NCBI GenBank assembly: GCA_025175895.1
Contig: CM045989.1
Span: forward strand, 23,243,928 to 23,307,927
Source: Wurfbainia villosa
Lineage: Eukaryota > Streptophyta > Magnoliopsida > Zingiberales > Zingiberaceae
Length of the DNA stretch: 64,000 nt
Direction of reading: 5' to 3'
In this document: positions 44,495 through 56,143 of the stretch, in pieces
How positions within the stretch are numbered: the first letter of the stretch is position 1
Layout of the letters: each line of letters begins with the position of its first letter
Made by a program: the position numbers and the translations under genes
Notes under the pieces: model-generated
Databases searched by the model: none
What the model saw: only the letters and a program-made list of their open reading frames with translations
Told to the model about the DNA's origin: nothing

Positions 44495-46710
44495 TGTTGG
44501 GTTTCCGGCACCGCGGCGTGTGTGTGTTCGATCATGTTTCGTAAACATGAGCACAGCGGAAGCAATTAAAATTAATAAATCTATATTTATTACAACACAC
44601 ACAACACACGCATGCTATTACAACAAGTGTAGACATAACCGTAAATTAAAATTTGCAATAAAAGAAATTATCTACGTTATACCTTTCGTATGACGTGTAG
44701 CGAGAACGGCATCAACCGGAACGATCCTCGTAAGAATCGTCTCTATCCGTATCCACGCCGAGCTCCTCGGGATGACTTCTCTAAGTCACGAGCTTCGTCT
44801 TCATACGGGTTACTAGCCTCATGTTGAAGACGACGTGATCGAGAGATGATCACGATCCGAATCCAAATTCGGATCCTAAAACGAGTTCTCAAAACTCGCT
44901 TCTCCGGAGAGGTATTCGTCAACCGTTTGACGAATCCTTCGTCCTCCACCTCAGAGGATTACCGGAGATCAAATCCCCGGTATGTTAGCCGCTGTCGGAT
45001 CACTAACCGTCGTCCAAACGACGCTCCGACGAGAGGAGAAGAAGCTGTCCAGAAAACTGGACAGCTTGGTGGAGGAGTAGGCGCCGGCCAAAACAAGGAG
45101 AGAAAAGGCTCACCTTGATGCCGAACCTATAGGAGATCACCGGAGGGTCGCCAGAGGTTCACCGGCTGGAGCTTGGACGCCGGCAAGGGTCTTGGACGGC
45201 GGCACAAAGCTGGGCGGCGACAGCTTGTAGTTGGGCGCCGAAAATTCCTCCAAGGGGTGGGTGGCAACTTCAAGCTAGGGTTTTGGATGATTAGGGTTTA
45301 ACAATCCCTTATGCCCTCTTTTATAGAGAACTAATTCTCTTAATGGTTAATGGATCATATCCATAAAGCCCGTTAACCCGCTCCATTAGGATAAGTTAAA
45401 ATAAACCAAACCATGATGATTTATTTTAAGTTAAAACGAACCGAACCAAGCTTTGGTTCATTCGTTTAATATAAACCAAACCCTTTGGTTTATTCTCATC
45501 CATTGGATTAGAACCAAACCATTTTGGTCCATCCATTATGTCTTCATAAGACACTGCCCATCCACGCTTCCATTGCGACTGAAACAATTTCATGCTCGCT
45601 TTATGTTTGGTCCAACCAAACATAGTTTCTCTCGGTCTGAGAATCCCATTCTCAAGCTCATTTTAAATCCTTTGGATTACACTCGTTGTGCGTGTGACCA
45701 AATAGGTTCTCGGTTTATGTTGGTCGTCTATAATTAACCATTAATTATAGAACGATCATGAGTGGCACCTAGTAGTACATCATGATCCCCAATTAACCGA
45801 AAAGATCAACGGTTGATCCAGAACTATTTCTGAAACCCTTGATGGCTCGAATGAATCGTGCCCCATTCCTTCACTCATCTTATACCCACTTGGTTGGGAC
45901 ATGGTCTATTGTGTCAGATCCCCACTAGTGACTCATCGTCACACCTAGCCCAAGTATCATTTCCTCGTCCTACGGATTCTAGTTACTCCACATGTATCGA
46001 AGAGTACCTTACTCTAAACATGTAATGCTTTGGCCAAAGACTTTAGTAACAATCCGACGAGAGGCCATGGGTATACATCTCCTCGCAAGGAGTGGAGAAT
46101 CCTTTATAGGCTATTCAAACACCTTCGATCACTTCGACTTATACCCAATCATCCCGGGTCCACATCTCCTTAGAGATGTTTTCTTAAGATGTCAAAGCAT
46201 AAGTCTCCATGATCAAGATGACTTGAATACCGCAAGTCAAAGGAACATCGCACTTAAGCCACAGTAAGAACTTCATTGACATATCTATATATGCAGAGAA
46301 CCATATGAAGTCTTACGGTGGTCACTCCAATGAACTAGTTACCATAACTAGCATCCACGATTAACTCCGGACATCACAATATCTCCGGCCCGGTGAGAAT
46401 CACCGCTTGGATACACCAAGGAGTATACCTCGTGCTAGTCTCGAATTGATCGATGGTGTCCAAATCCATCAATTCATCGACTAGGGATAATTAGATACAT
46501 CACAATTACACATGTAGAGATACTCACTAGTTGTGATCCAATCACAAATTCTCTCATCTTGTGAATCGTATCGTGGACATTCAGTAAATGAGTTTAAGAT
46601 CCAATCAAATACATTAAACATGTATACTCAAATAGTGAATCTTCATTTATCATATAAATGGTTCATACATAAGGCGATTGCCTTAGGACATCTCTCATAT
46701 ATTACTAACA
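44495..46710 (-). repeat. 5' LTR of family Y element
   Basis: 2,216 bp counterpart of 37,270-39,474, followed by the GCTAA duplication. Contains the hairpin (45,042-45,067) and TATA box (45,318-45,325). Confidence 0.93.
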
Positions 46711-47630
46711 GCTAACACTTCATCCAAAGAGAAGGGTATAGCTCTTTTTGTAGGAAAGAAGGAGAAGAAGAAGAAGGAGAAGAAGGAAGTGTCCTCCTCA
46801 TCCGAATCCGAGGAAGACTCATCAAGTAGTGAAGATGAGTTATCGACAAGCGAGGTGGCACATTACGTCAAGAAATTTGGTGGGAAGTCAAGGAGACTCA
46901 TCAAGAAAGATGTGAAGAGGATGTTCCAATCCTCAAGAGGTAAATCTTCAAACAATTCAAATTCTACCTCTAACGTGACTTGTTTTGGTTGCAGGTGGCA
47001 CAAACATGGGACACTCTAAGCATGGAGGAGTCTTCCGACGATGAAGAAGTTTGCTATACCACTCGGAATCTAGCCCTCATGGCATTGGAAGAAGCCGGGA
47101 GCTCAAGCGAGGAGTCTTCTTCTTCTTCAAGCGATGAATCATCATCAAGTGATGATGATGAGGTAAACAACTCACCCAAAGTAGATTTACTTTATAAGAC
47201 TATTGCATGTTTACAAAATGCTTTAAATAGATCAAAAACTAGGATTAAGGATATAAAATTAGAGATCAAATCACTTAAGAGTGTAGATTCATCATGTGGT
47301 AAACCATCTAGTGATAACGATGAATGTACCCTTAGGGATGAAAATGATGAGTTAAGAAAAGAAATAGGTAAATTAAGAGCATGCTTAGAAAAATTCACCA
47401 ATGGTTCAAAATACCTAGACATGATTATTAAGGATCAAAGGGCTATCTACAACAAGGCCGGATTAGGATATAGGCATAAGGAAAAAGAGGTAGCATTTAC
47501 ATCTCTCGTTAGTAGAAAATCAATAATTAAAAGCAAGGGGAGAAAGGCATGGGTACCTAAGAAATTTATAATTGATGCTAGTGGTCCTAAGATTTGGGTA
47601 CCTAAGGATTGTGTTTTTTATGTGATATAG
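46711..47630 (+). pseudogene. SIRE-like Gag, C-terminal part
   Basis: Continues from 37,269 as A-NTSSKEKGIALFVGKKEKK, a Lys/Ser/Glu-rich segment, VAHYVKKFGGKSRRLIKK and a zinc knuckle disrupted by a frameshift at about 46,990 (CFGC... then GHSK in another frame). It then continues ALMALEEAGSSSEESS and a coiled coil (DENDELRKEIGKLRACLEKF) to WVPKDCVFYVI. It ends in TAG 47,628-47,630, with pol following at once in the same frame. Confidence 0.87.
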
Positions 47631-49070
47631 GTAGAAGAACCAAGCTTGTGGATAGTTGATAGTGGGTGCTCAAACAATATGACTGGGGATGAGAGAAAAT
47701 TCTCCACTATCAACCACACTAGCAAAGGAAAAGTCTCATTTGGTAATAGCGGCAAACTTAAGATTCTAGGAAAGGGCACAATTGAGGTATCCCCCAACCT
47801 TGCCATTCATAAAGTGCTATTAGTTAAAAATATGAAATTTAATTTACTTAGTGTAAGTCAACTATGTGATGTAAACTTTGATGTTAGATTTGATTCCTCA
47901 AAATGCTTTATAAGACACAAAACTCTAAATGATTGCATGTTAGTAGGTTTTAGGAAATCAAATATATATTATGTTGATTTATCCTATGCTACTAATGCTT
48001 CCACTAAGTGTCTTATTGCAAAAGAGGAAGAAAGTTGGCTTTGGCATAGGAGACTAGGACACATAAACATGAAGAACATAGCCAAAATAGCAAAAATGAA
48101 GTTAGTCAAAGGGTTGCCCAAAGTCAAATTTCTCAAGGACAAGATGTGTGATGCATGCCAAGAAGGGAAACAATCAAAAACATCACACAAAGGTAAAAAT
48201 TTACTTAGTACCGCTTTACCGTTAGAACTCTTACATATGGATTTATTTGATTGTCATAGTACTCCCTCTATAATTGGTAGTAAATATTGTTTGGTAATAG
48301 TAGATGATTTCTCTAGGTTTACTTGGGTATTTTTCTTGAAAAATAAAGATGAAACCTTAGGAATAATCATAGGATTTAGCAAAAGAGTAGAAAATGAAAG
48401 AAAACTCAAAATCAACCGGATCCGTAGTGATCATGGTGGAGAATTTGAGAATTCTAACTTTTCAACTTTTTGCTTAGAACAAGGGTACAAGCATGAGTTT
48501 TCTTGTCCTAGAACACCCCAACAAAATAGGGTTGTGGAAAGGAAAAATTGTGTCCTACAAGAAGCGGCTAGGACAATGCTTAATGCATACTCCTTACCTA
48601 GCTACTTGTGGGCGGAAGCGGTTAATACCGCTTGCTATATCCAAAATAGGGTATTGATTCATAGGCTTTTAGAAAAAACTCCATTTGAATTGTGGAATGG
48701 TACAATTCCAACAATTCATTATTTTAAGGTCTTTGGATGTAAAGTCTATATTTTAAATACCAAAGACAACCTAGGTAAGTTTGAGTCCAAAGCGGATGAG
48801 GAAATCCTAGTTGGATACTCATCCACTAGTGTAGGGTATAGAGTTTACAATAAAAGGACTCAAAGGATTGAAGAATCTTCAAATGTTCAATTTGATGAAT
48901 CCTCAAATACATATCCTAGGAAATCCCCTATTAATGATGATATTAATAATGAAAATCAAGATTTTACCCAACAATTTCAAGATTTAACCTTAGGGGGTAA
49001 TGATCAAGGGGGAGTAAGGGATGATTCCGATGATGAGCATAGGATTGAGGTTGATCATGATCAAAACTAA
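47631..49070 (+). pseudogene. SIRE-like Pol: protease and integrase
   Basis: Open from codon 47,631 (frame shared with gag across one TAG). Protease active site LWIVDSGCSNNMTGD (D-S-G); pre-integrase HHCC zinc domain (WLWHRRLGHINMKNI ... CDACQEGKQ); integrase with MDLFD (Asp), IRSDHGGEFENS (Asp) and RVVERKN (Glu), then the tail with ELWNGTIPTIHYFKVFGCKV and VGYSSTSVGYRVYN. All catalytic residues are present. Closed by TAA at 49,068, after which the same frame continues to the RT. Functions: polyprotein cleavage and insertion of cDNA. Confidence 0.92.
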
Positions 49071-50735
49071 ATTAGTACACCTCCTAGAACCATAAGAGTT
49101 CATCAAAGTCACCCCTTAGATCAAATTGTGGGTGAATTATCTCAAGGAGTTATGACTAGGTCATTCCATAGGGATTCCACTAGTCATATAGCTCTCATTT
49201 CTCAAATTGAGCCCAAAACAATTAAAGATGAATTACTTGATCCGGATTAGATCTTAGCAATGCAAGATGAATTGGCTCAATTTAAAAAGAGTCAAGTATG
49301 GGAGTTAGTTCCTAGACCAAGTGAAAATACCATTGTTACTACAAGATGGGTTTTTAGGAACAAACTAGATGACCAAGGAAATATCACTAGAAATAAAGCA
49401 AGATTAGTTACAAGGGGCTTTAATCAAGTTGAAGGACTTGATTATGATGAAACATATGCCCCGGTTGCTAGGTTAGAGTCCATTAGAATACTTTTAGCAT
49501 ATGCCTCCTATATGAGTTTCAAACTCCATCAAATGGATGTCAAATCGGCATTTCTAAATGGGTTTATTAAGGAGGAGGTATATGTAGAACAACCTCCCGG
49601 TTTTGAAAATATGGACTATCCAAACCATGTATACAAGCTTAGGAAAGCTTTGTATGGTTTGAAACAAGCTCCCCGGGCTTGGTATGAAATATTATCATCT
49701 TTCTTAATTTCTAAGGATTTTAAAAGGGGTAGTATAGATCAAACTCTCTTTATAAAGTCAACATCTAAGGACATCTTTGTAGCCCAAGTATATGTTGATG
49801 ACATTATCTTTGGGTCAACAAATGATGAACTCCTTCAAGACTTTATTCAAAATATGGAAAAAGAGTTTGAAATGAGTCTAGTTGGGGAATTAAATTTCTT
49901 CCTAGGATTGCAAGTCAAACAAACTAGTGAAGGTATTTATATTTATCAAACCAAATATGCTAAGGAAATGATTAAGAAATTTGGTTTGGAAAATGCTAAG
50001 GTGGTTTCAACTCCAATGGCAACCAATACTAAAATAGATAGTGATAGTGAGGGAAAACAAATAGATCTTACACTTTATAGGAGCATGATTGGTAGCCTTT
50101 TGTACTTAACCGCTAGTAGACCCGACATATTATTTATGGTTGGTATGTGTGCTAGGTATCAATCATGTGTTAAAGAATCTCATTTAGTTGTCGTTAAGAG
50201 AATTCTAAGATATGTTAAAGGCACACTAAATGTAGGTCTATGGTACCCTAGGATTAGGTCTTTTGATTTGATTGGGTACACCGATTCCGATTATGCCGAT
50301 TGCAAATTGGATCGGAAGAGTACTAGTGGTGGATGCCAATTCCTTGGGTCCTCCCTAGTTAGTTGGAGTAGTAGGAAGCAACCTTGTGTTGCTTTATCCA
50401 CCACCGAGGCCGAATATGTGGCTATGGGTGGTTGTGTAGCTCAACTACTATGGATGAAACTTACCTTAGAAGATTATGAGCTATCTTACTCCAACATGAA
50501 AGTATTTTGTGATAATGTGAGTATCATTAACTTGACTAAAAATCCGGTGCATCACTCTAGGACCAAGCACATTGAAGTGAAACATCACTTCATTAGAGAT
50601 CATGTGGCAAAGGGGGATATTGAGCTTAATTACATTGAATCCAAGTCCAACCTAGCCGACATATTTACCAAGGCTCTTCCCGAGGTAGAATTTTCATCAC
50701 TTAGGAGAGAACTTGGAATGTGCTTGGTTGAGTAA
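49071..50735 (+). CDS. SIRE-like Pol: reverse transcriptase and RNase H
   Basis: In frame with the preceding part; one TAG at 49,248-49,250 (where relatives usually have Trp), then 491 open codons from ATG 49,260. RVT_2 RT: QVWELVPRPSENTIVTTRWV, DYDETYAPVARLES, HQMDVKSAFLNGFIKEEVYV, LYGLKQAPRAW and active site YVDDIIFGS at residues 178-186 of the 491. RNase H: GYTDSDYADCKLDRKSTSGG, STTEAEYVAMGG, FCDNVSII and HIEVKHHFIRD. It copies element RNA into DNA. The only intact RT in the window; expression would still need read-through or loss of the stops. Confidence 0.93.
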
Positions 50736-51772
50736 AGGTATAGGTTTGCATGATCCTATAGAAATACTAGGATTTATACCTTTGAGCATCTCACAAAGTA
50801 CCTAAGAAACCATGATTTTTGTGTTGAGCAACTTAGACAACATGTGAGATGTTAGGAAGATGCACTTGGTTCATCATGCTTGTTATGATGCATTACTATG
50901 GACCAAAGTATCATCTAGAGACATTAATCCTTCATTGGACCAATCATTGGAAAGGCTTATACACAATTGATGTGCATATAACTCCAAGAACATGATTGGA
51001 AATGTCAAATAAAACATATTTTAAACTATGTTTATCATACTTTGAAAAACAGTTTTCAAGTGAAACACAAAAGTGATACAAAGTTTGCAAACTTTTTAGA
51101 ACTTTTGCTAGTTTCCAAGTTTGTATCAATATTGAAATCTGAAAAACATATATTTTTCAAAATATTTTTCCTTGATAAAGTATGATCTCAGAAATGTGTA
51201 CACAAAATTTCGTGATTTTTCAAGGTTTTTGGAATTTCTGACGCATTTCTGAATTTGGACTGAAAAGGGTGAATTTCGTATTACAAATGTAGCAGTCGAC
51301 TGGTTCAGAAATACACTGTGTTTTCGGAAGATTAGCTCCATTTTCTGATATTTAGTGTATCCTTGTTGATCTAAAACTATAGCTTGATAATATTGAGTAT
51401 AAACAACTTGTATGACTGTTTAAATACGGTATTTTAGGGGGAGTTTCACATAACGTAACTTTCTTATTCCAAGAAGTTACATTGTTGGTGCAAAGTTAGA
51501 AGTTAAATCCTCAAATTACTTGGTAGACTTTTGCTCCACATGTTTTGTTTACTCATCATGAACTATATCTTGGATTAAGGGGGAGCTAAAATTCATATCT
51601 GTACTTTAGTTCAAAATTATAATACATTCAATTCTTCTATGAATCATATGACTTCTTCTCTTTTTGATGTGTGTCAAAGGGGGAGAAGAAATGTTTAAGT
51701 TAGAAATTGGATATATGATTATGTGATTATGTGTATCTTTAAAAGATCTAACTTAAATGATTGCCAAACATC
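50736..51772 (+). other. Non-coding 3' region of SIRE-like element
   Basis: 1-kb AT-rich region; no env-like frame. One GCAGTCGACTGG motif at about 51,293. Its last part (AAAGGGGGAGAAGAAATG, AACATCAAAAAGGG) resembles the ends of element A and family B. Confidence 0.75.
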
Positions 51773-51786
51773 AAAAAGGGGGAGAT
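51773..51786 (+). other. Polypurine tract of SIRE-like element
   Basis: AAAAAGGGGGAGAT directly before the 3' LTR TGTTGGTGC. Confidence 0.88.
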
Positions 51787-52885
51787 TGTTGGTGCAACAA
51801 TGCCCCAAGTATTTATATGTTTTGATGTTTGGATAATCATCTAAGTTAGGCAATAAATTGTAATCTAATGGTGAACATGAATAAGTGACAGGTAAAGGCA
51901 AAGTCCAAGTATGATCTTGGCAAAAGGAAGTCCAAAGGTAAGTCTTGGCAGCGTAAGTCCAAGCATGTAGTCTTGATGGCGTAAAGTCCAAGCACGCATT
52001 GACAAAGGAAAACTCAAGACATGATAAAACCGAAGGAAGCTCTTGGAAGCAAAGCGCAAAGGATGAACAAGTCGCGGACTCGGAGGGATCCTAGAAGCGC
52101 AAGGCTTAAGGAAGAGTTAGAAGGTTGAGTCTAGGTCTAGGGGGTGAAATCAAGTATGAAATACTCATACTTGATGTGTATCAGTCGACTGATATGATGT
52201 ATCTCAGTTGAAACCCCGACTATCGCCGATCGCCGGCAATGGGAGTCGATCGATGATGCTATCACGATCGCCAACAAAGGGCAGATCCGGTCAAGGCAAA
52301 ACAGTACGAATGGAGTCCCACTCGACTACGACTTATGATCACTCGATTGATCACTTCATCAGTCGACTGATGGAGGGATCAGTCGACTGATGAGAATGTC
52401 GTTGGATGAAACGCCTAAATCCGCAACCGCCGTTTCGTAGGTGGTTAATCGCGTAGTCGATCGTGATGTTGTACATCAGATCGATCGTGTCTAACGGGAA
52501 AATCAGCCCTCTCTCTATAAAAAGAGGGCTGGTGGGGGTTTTTGGGGTTAATGCTTATTCTTTGATTCTTCTCCAAAGCCTCCACGAGTTTTCTAGCTTT
52601 CTAAGTGATCTTAAATCCCCTCCTCTTCTCTCTAAGCTTAAATTTTCATTCTTTGTAAAGAAGAGGAGTTGTGTTGTAAAGGAAAGCTTCTTAGTGGATT
52701 TGCTTGGGTTGATCCACCTTAAGGATCGCCGTGGAGTAGGAGCGTTATCTCCGAACCACGTAAAGGCTTTGTTTGCATTGTTTTTTGTTTTTACATATAT
52801 TATTTGTGTTTGCTTCCGCTAATCACTCTTGTAGAAACGAAATCGCTATTCACCCCCCCCTCTAGCTTCCAAACGATCACCAATA
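51787..52885 (+). repeat. 3' LTR of SIRE-like element
   Basis: 1,099 bp counterpart of 35,443-36,589, nearly identical outside 52,200-52,490, where palindrome copies are replaced by GATCG-like strings. Ends CCAATA where CCAACA is expected, then the AAAAC duplication. TATA box at 52,516-52,524. Confidence 0.9.
52516..52524 (+). promoter_or_regulatory. TATA box of SIRE-like 3' LTR
   Basis: TATAAAAAG, same context as 36,220. Confidence 0.6.
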
Positions 52886-53457
52886 AAAACCACCATCAAT
52901 GGGCCTCCGAACGTGGTCAACCCATGCCTGCAGTAGGACGATACACTGTCAACTCCATGGACCACCTTTCAGCGAGGATGGACGTGCTAAGTAAACGGTT
53001 TGAATCTTTGAATCCTTCACCTGCATACGCGGCCATCAACTTTGGAGAGGGAGCAGCAGCGTATCGTGAGGACCACTATGTGGGGCAGGGGACTGCAGAC
53101 AAGCAGATTGAGCATTGTGATGCGATTGGGGACTATGATCAAAGGCACCATAACTCATACTCTAATACCTACAATCTCGGATGGAGGAGTCACCCAAATT
53201 TCTCCTATAAAAATAACTCGGGAAACCCCCAACCATCCGGAGGATACGGGCAGCAGCAGGGCAATGGGCAGCAACCACAGAAGTCAAGACTGGAACAAAT
53301 GATGGAGGACTTCATCGCTACCCAAACTAAGGCCAATGAGGAATTCCGTCGCCAGCATCAAAAGTCTGAAGAAGCACTGAGAGACTTGAAGTCCACCGTT
53401 GATGGTCTTGCAAGTCATACCAAGATGTTGGAGACACAAGTGGCCCAAATAGCCTAA
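52886..53457 (+). pseudogene. Athila-like Gag, C-terminal part
   Basis: Resumes after the AAAAC duplication as HHQWASERGQPMPAVGRYTV, DHLSARMDVLSKRFESL, a Gly/Gln/Asn-rich low-complexity segment, then LEQMMEDFIATQTKANEEFR and an end coiled coil (VDGLASHTKMLETQVAQIA) before TAA. The LETQVAQIA end is typical of Athila Gag before protease. Open over its length. Confidence 0.88.
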
Positions 53458-53460
53458 TCC

Positions 53461-54111
53461 GTGTCACAACCTGTGAAGAACTCTCCGGCGAGCCAAGGAA
53501 AGGATGAAGGAGTAGGGCAAAGTAGCCAATTCGCCAAGGGGTGTGCAGCCATGATTTCCACCCTACCTGACCAAGATGAGTTTGAAGAGAAAATCCCAAT
53601 ACATCTTGAGGACCCTAGTGAATTCGTTATTCCCTGCTCGATTTATGGGGAGAGTTTTGACGAAGTGTTATGCGACTTGGGGTCATCAGTCAGTGTGATG
53701 CCCTACGCATATTATCTAAAGATGGGATTGAGCAGGCTCCAACCAACGAATCTTGGTATTCGCATGGGAGATGATTCAGTGAAGGAGCCCGTTGGCCTAC
53801 TACCACACGGTAATGTGATGATAGAAGATTTCGTGATACCCATGGACTTCATCATACTGGACACAGGACCGAATCCCTAGAATCCCATCATTCTGGGAAG
53901 GCCTTTTCTAGCAACCTCAGGGGCGTACATAGATGTGAAGGCACACCGGATCTCCCTGGAGGTAAACGGGGAGATCATTCTTTTTAGTCTTTCGGAGCAA
54001 AGAGCTTCCTACTTTGACGGCTTCACGATTAGCAGATTGAAGCCGGAACCTCTAGACGTGGATCCCGAGATGGATGAATGGAGGTTCACTGAACCATCAG
54101 AGCCGAGTTGA
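53461..54111 (+). pseudogene. Athila-like aspartic protease
   Basis: 216-codon frame: linker, IPIHLEDPSEFVIPCSI, active-site region FDEVLCDLGSSVSVMP, GLLPHGNVMIEDFVIPMDFI, TAG at 53,878, then IILGRPFLATSGAYIDVKAH and EVNGEIILF, ending in TGA at 54,109. The CDLG(A/S)SVS.MP and ILGRPFL motifs are those of Athila-type proteases. In complete elements RT follows without a break; here it does not. Confidence 0.85.
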
Positions 54112-54597
54112 TAGAAGAGTGTGGTCGAGCTAAACGACCTTAAACAAAGCGCTTCTTGGGAGGCAACCCAAGTTTAGTTGTAGATTTCCCTTTTTTTCTA
54201 TTGCATTGCATACATGTGTTAGATTTTAGTTTTGATTTCCATCACATTTAGAGTTAGGAGTAGAAAAGAACTTTGCTAGGCAAAAATGAAACCCATACTA
54301 GTCCACACGGCGAAGTGTATGAACAAATTTGGGCCATGGTGTATGAAAGGGGTGAAAAATGGAGGCACACGGCCTGGTCGTGTGTTTTCCCACGGCTGTG
54401 CCCGCTTGACCAGAGGCGCACATGGCTTGGCCGTGTGTTTTCACACGTCCATGGCGCGCGAGGTTAAAAGGGGCGAGCCGTGTGTTTTCACCTCATTTGC
54501 GTCATGTGCTTCAAAAGTTCTTTCCCTAGCCGTGTGATTTCGCTTTCCCTTTCCTCTAGAAGCATTTTCAACCTCTTTAGAAGCCAAAAAAAGCAAG
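54112..54597 (+). other. Spacer with CACACGG palindromes, Athila-like element
   Basis: Non-coding. It contains GCGCTTCTTGGGAGGCAACCC, typical of Athila spacers, and inverted CACACGGCCTGGTCGTGTG-type motifs at 54,363-54,540, also present in both LTRs (33,290-33,385 and 57,310-57,400). RT and integrase should be here but are absent. Confidence 0.65.
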
Positions 54598-56143
54598 GAT
54601 GAGGAGGACCAAGACCGTAGCATCCTGATCCAGTGCCTCGGAGCGATGAACAAGAAGAGCCGACACTCCTCAAGCTCCAGAAGAGGGTAACGCCCTATCC
54701 CCTCTATTTTTTCGCAATAATGAGCATAGAGATATGTTCAATATGCTCTCTACTCGTAAACTTACTGCTACTAGGTACTTACATGAGGATTTGCTAGGAT
54801 CTTTAGGTTTGTTGGGTGACATGCAAACCCTATTTGTAAAAATGGGGTGGGATGAGATTATGGGAATAAGGCACCTAACCTACCCTAGGATAGTTTTGGA
54901 ATTTTTGAGTTCTTTAGAGGCGGAGGTTTTAACGGGTAGAGAGAGCGAGGAGGGTAGGATAACTTTTAGGCTTTTTAATATTGAGCATGAGTGGACCCTT
55001 CACCAATGGAACTCATGCTTTGGCTTGCCAAGTGGGGGAGAGAGAAGAACCCCTAATGGGTACAACTCTCGTTTGATTTGGACTGAGTTGACAGGGGAGC
55101 ACGTTTATGACCCTTATAGGGCCAAAATGTTGCACCTCCAAAACTCTGTCTTTCGATACCTTCACCGTGTCATGGCCAGTACTATATTTGGTCGTGGGGA
55201 GAGTGACGGTGTAGTGAGAGCCAGTGAGCTGCTTTGCCTATGGGACATGCTGCAAGAAAGGAGTAGCATCGATGTAGGGTTCCACTTCATCAGACACTTA
55301 GTGAAGATGGGTAAAGCAGCACGCGGAGAGATCCATGTGGGAGGCCTACTTACCCACATTTGTTATAGGATGGGGTACGACTACACAGCATTGGAAAGTA
55401 TAGAGGGGAGCCCTAGGATCGACCTAGGAGTATGCATGACTATGAAGATGATTGTAAGAGAAGGAGACTCCTTATGCTTTGTAAGGAAAAATCTTACGGC
55501 CCTTAGGCTCCCCGACCCGGATCGTACCACCATCGCTATATGCACCAATTGGCGCTTATACCTGATAGTGGAGTCCCCTCCACATGAGGGACCATCCACA
55601 TCATCGCCCATCTCTCCACCTTTGTACCACTCTCCCTTCAGTCCACACATACATAGGAGCCCACCTAGTCCACACCGACATGAGCCTACACCTGTGCCGT
55701 CATCTTTTTCTACTTTTGAGCAGGATGCAGGTACGTCAGTATATGATTTCTCGGAGTTCCGATCGCACCTCAACGACATTTACACTAAGCAGCAGACGCA
55801 GAGGCAGTGATGGGAGGAGTAGAGCGCCTACCAGTAGGCGGAGTTCCAGGGATTCCGGGAGCATTTCTAGCGGGCAGAGGAGTTCTACGATGAGGCCCGC
55901 ATATACTTCCAAGAGGAGGTTGTTCGTCGCCAGGATGAGGCAGCCTACCGCAGGGAGATGCGGCAGCATATGCACGCCCAACAGGCACAGTGGGCTAGGG
56001 AGGAAAAGCACCGAGCAGCCGCTGCATCCACCGGCTCTCAGATCGACCACATGTATATGTGGCATCAGCGGCTTAGCAGCAGGTTCTCCCATGATCCAGA
56101 GATGCCCACGCTCCCAGACTTTCCACCTCGTCCACCATATTAG
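54598..56143 (+). pseudogene. Athila-like env-position ORF (ATHILA ORF family)
   Basis: Frame of about 515 codons from ATG 54,598 to TAG 56,143. The first 45 codons carry two stops, then 358 open codons (54,734-55,810), then TGA and three TAGs before a final open coiled-coil-like tail. The central part has the conserved FxLFNIEHEWTLHQWNSCFG-type block, ELTGEHVYDPYRAKM, LLCLWDMLQERSSIDVGFHF and a Pro/Ser-rich segment. It matches the PF03078-type protein of Athila elements, of unknown role, often placed at the env position. No transmembrane segment or signal peptide is obvious. Confidence 0.8.

Larger units (their letters stand above)
37270..46710 (-). mobile_element. Copia family Y, full-length, minus strand
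   Basis: LTRs 37,270-39,474 and 44,495-46,710 (2.2 kb, near identical), perfect 5-bp duplication GCTAA, iMet primer site (44,482-44,493), leader, gag, protease, integrase, RT, RNase H and polypurine tract. The coding region has frameshifts and stops, including a stop at the RT active-site Tyr. High LTR identity over most of the length marks it as the youngest insertion in this pyramid. Confidence 0.93.
35443..52885 (+). mobile_element. SIRE-like copia element with nearly complete pol
   Basis: LTRs 35,443-36,589 and 51,787-52,885, tRNA-iMet primer site, gag, pol in the order protease-integrase-RT-RNase H, a 1-kb non-coding 3' region, polypurine tract, and duplication AAAAC. Its gag is split by the family Y element (37,270-46,710, duplication GCTAA). 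No env-like ORF follows pol, unlike canonical SIRE/Maximus. Lineage is inferred from protein motifs and LTR layout. It is the best candidate in the window for a helper to the gag-only elements. Confidence 0.9.

Noticed and set aside
54734..55810. Env glycoprotein in the Athila-like element
   Set aside because: The ORF matches the ATHILA ORF family by motif; I see no signal peptide or transmembrane segment, so I call it env-position only.
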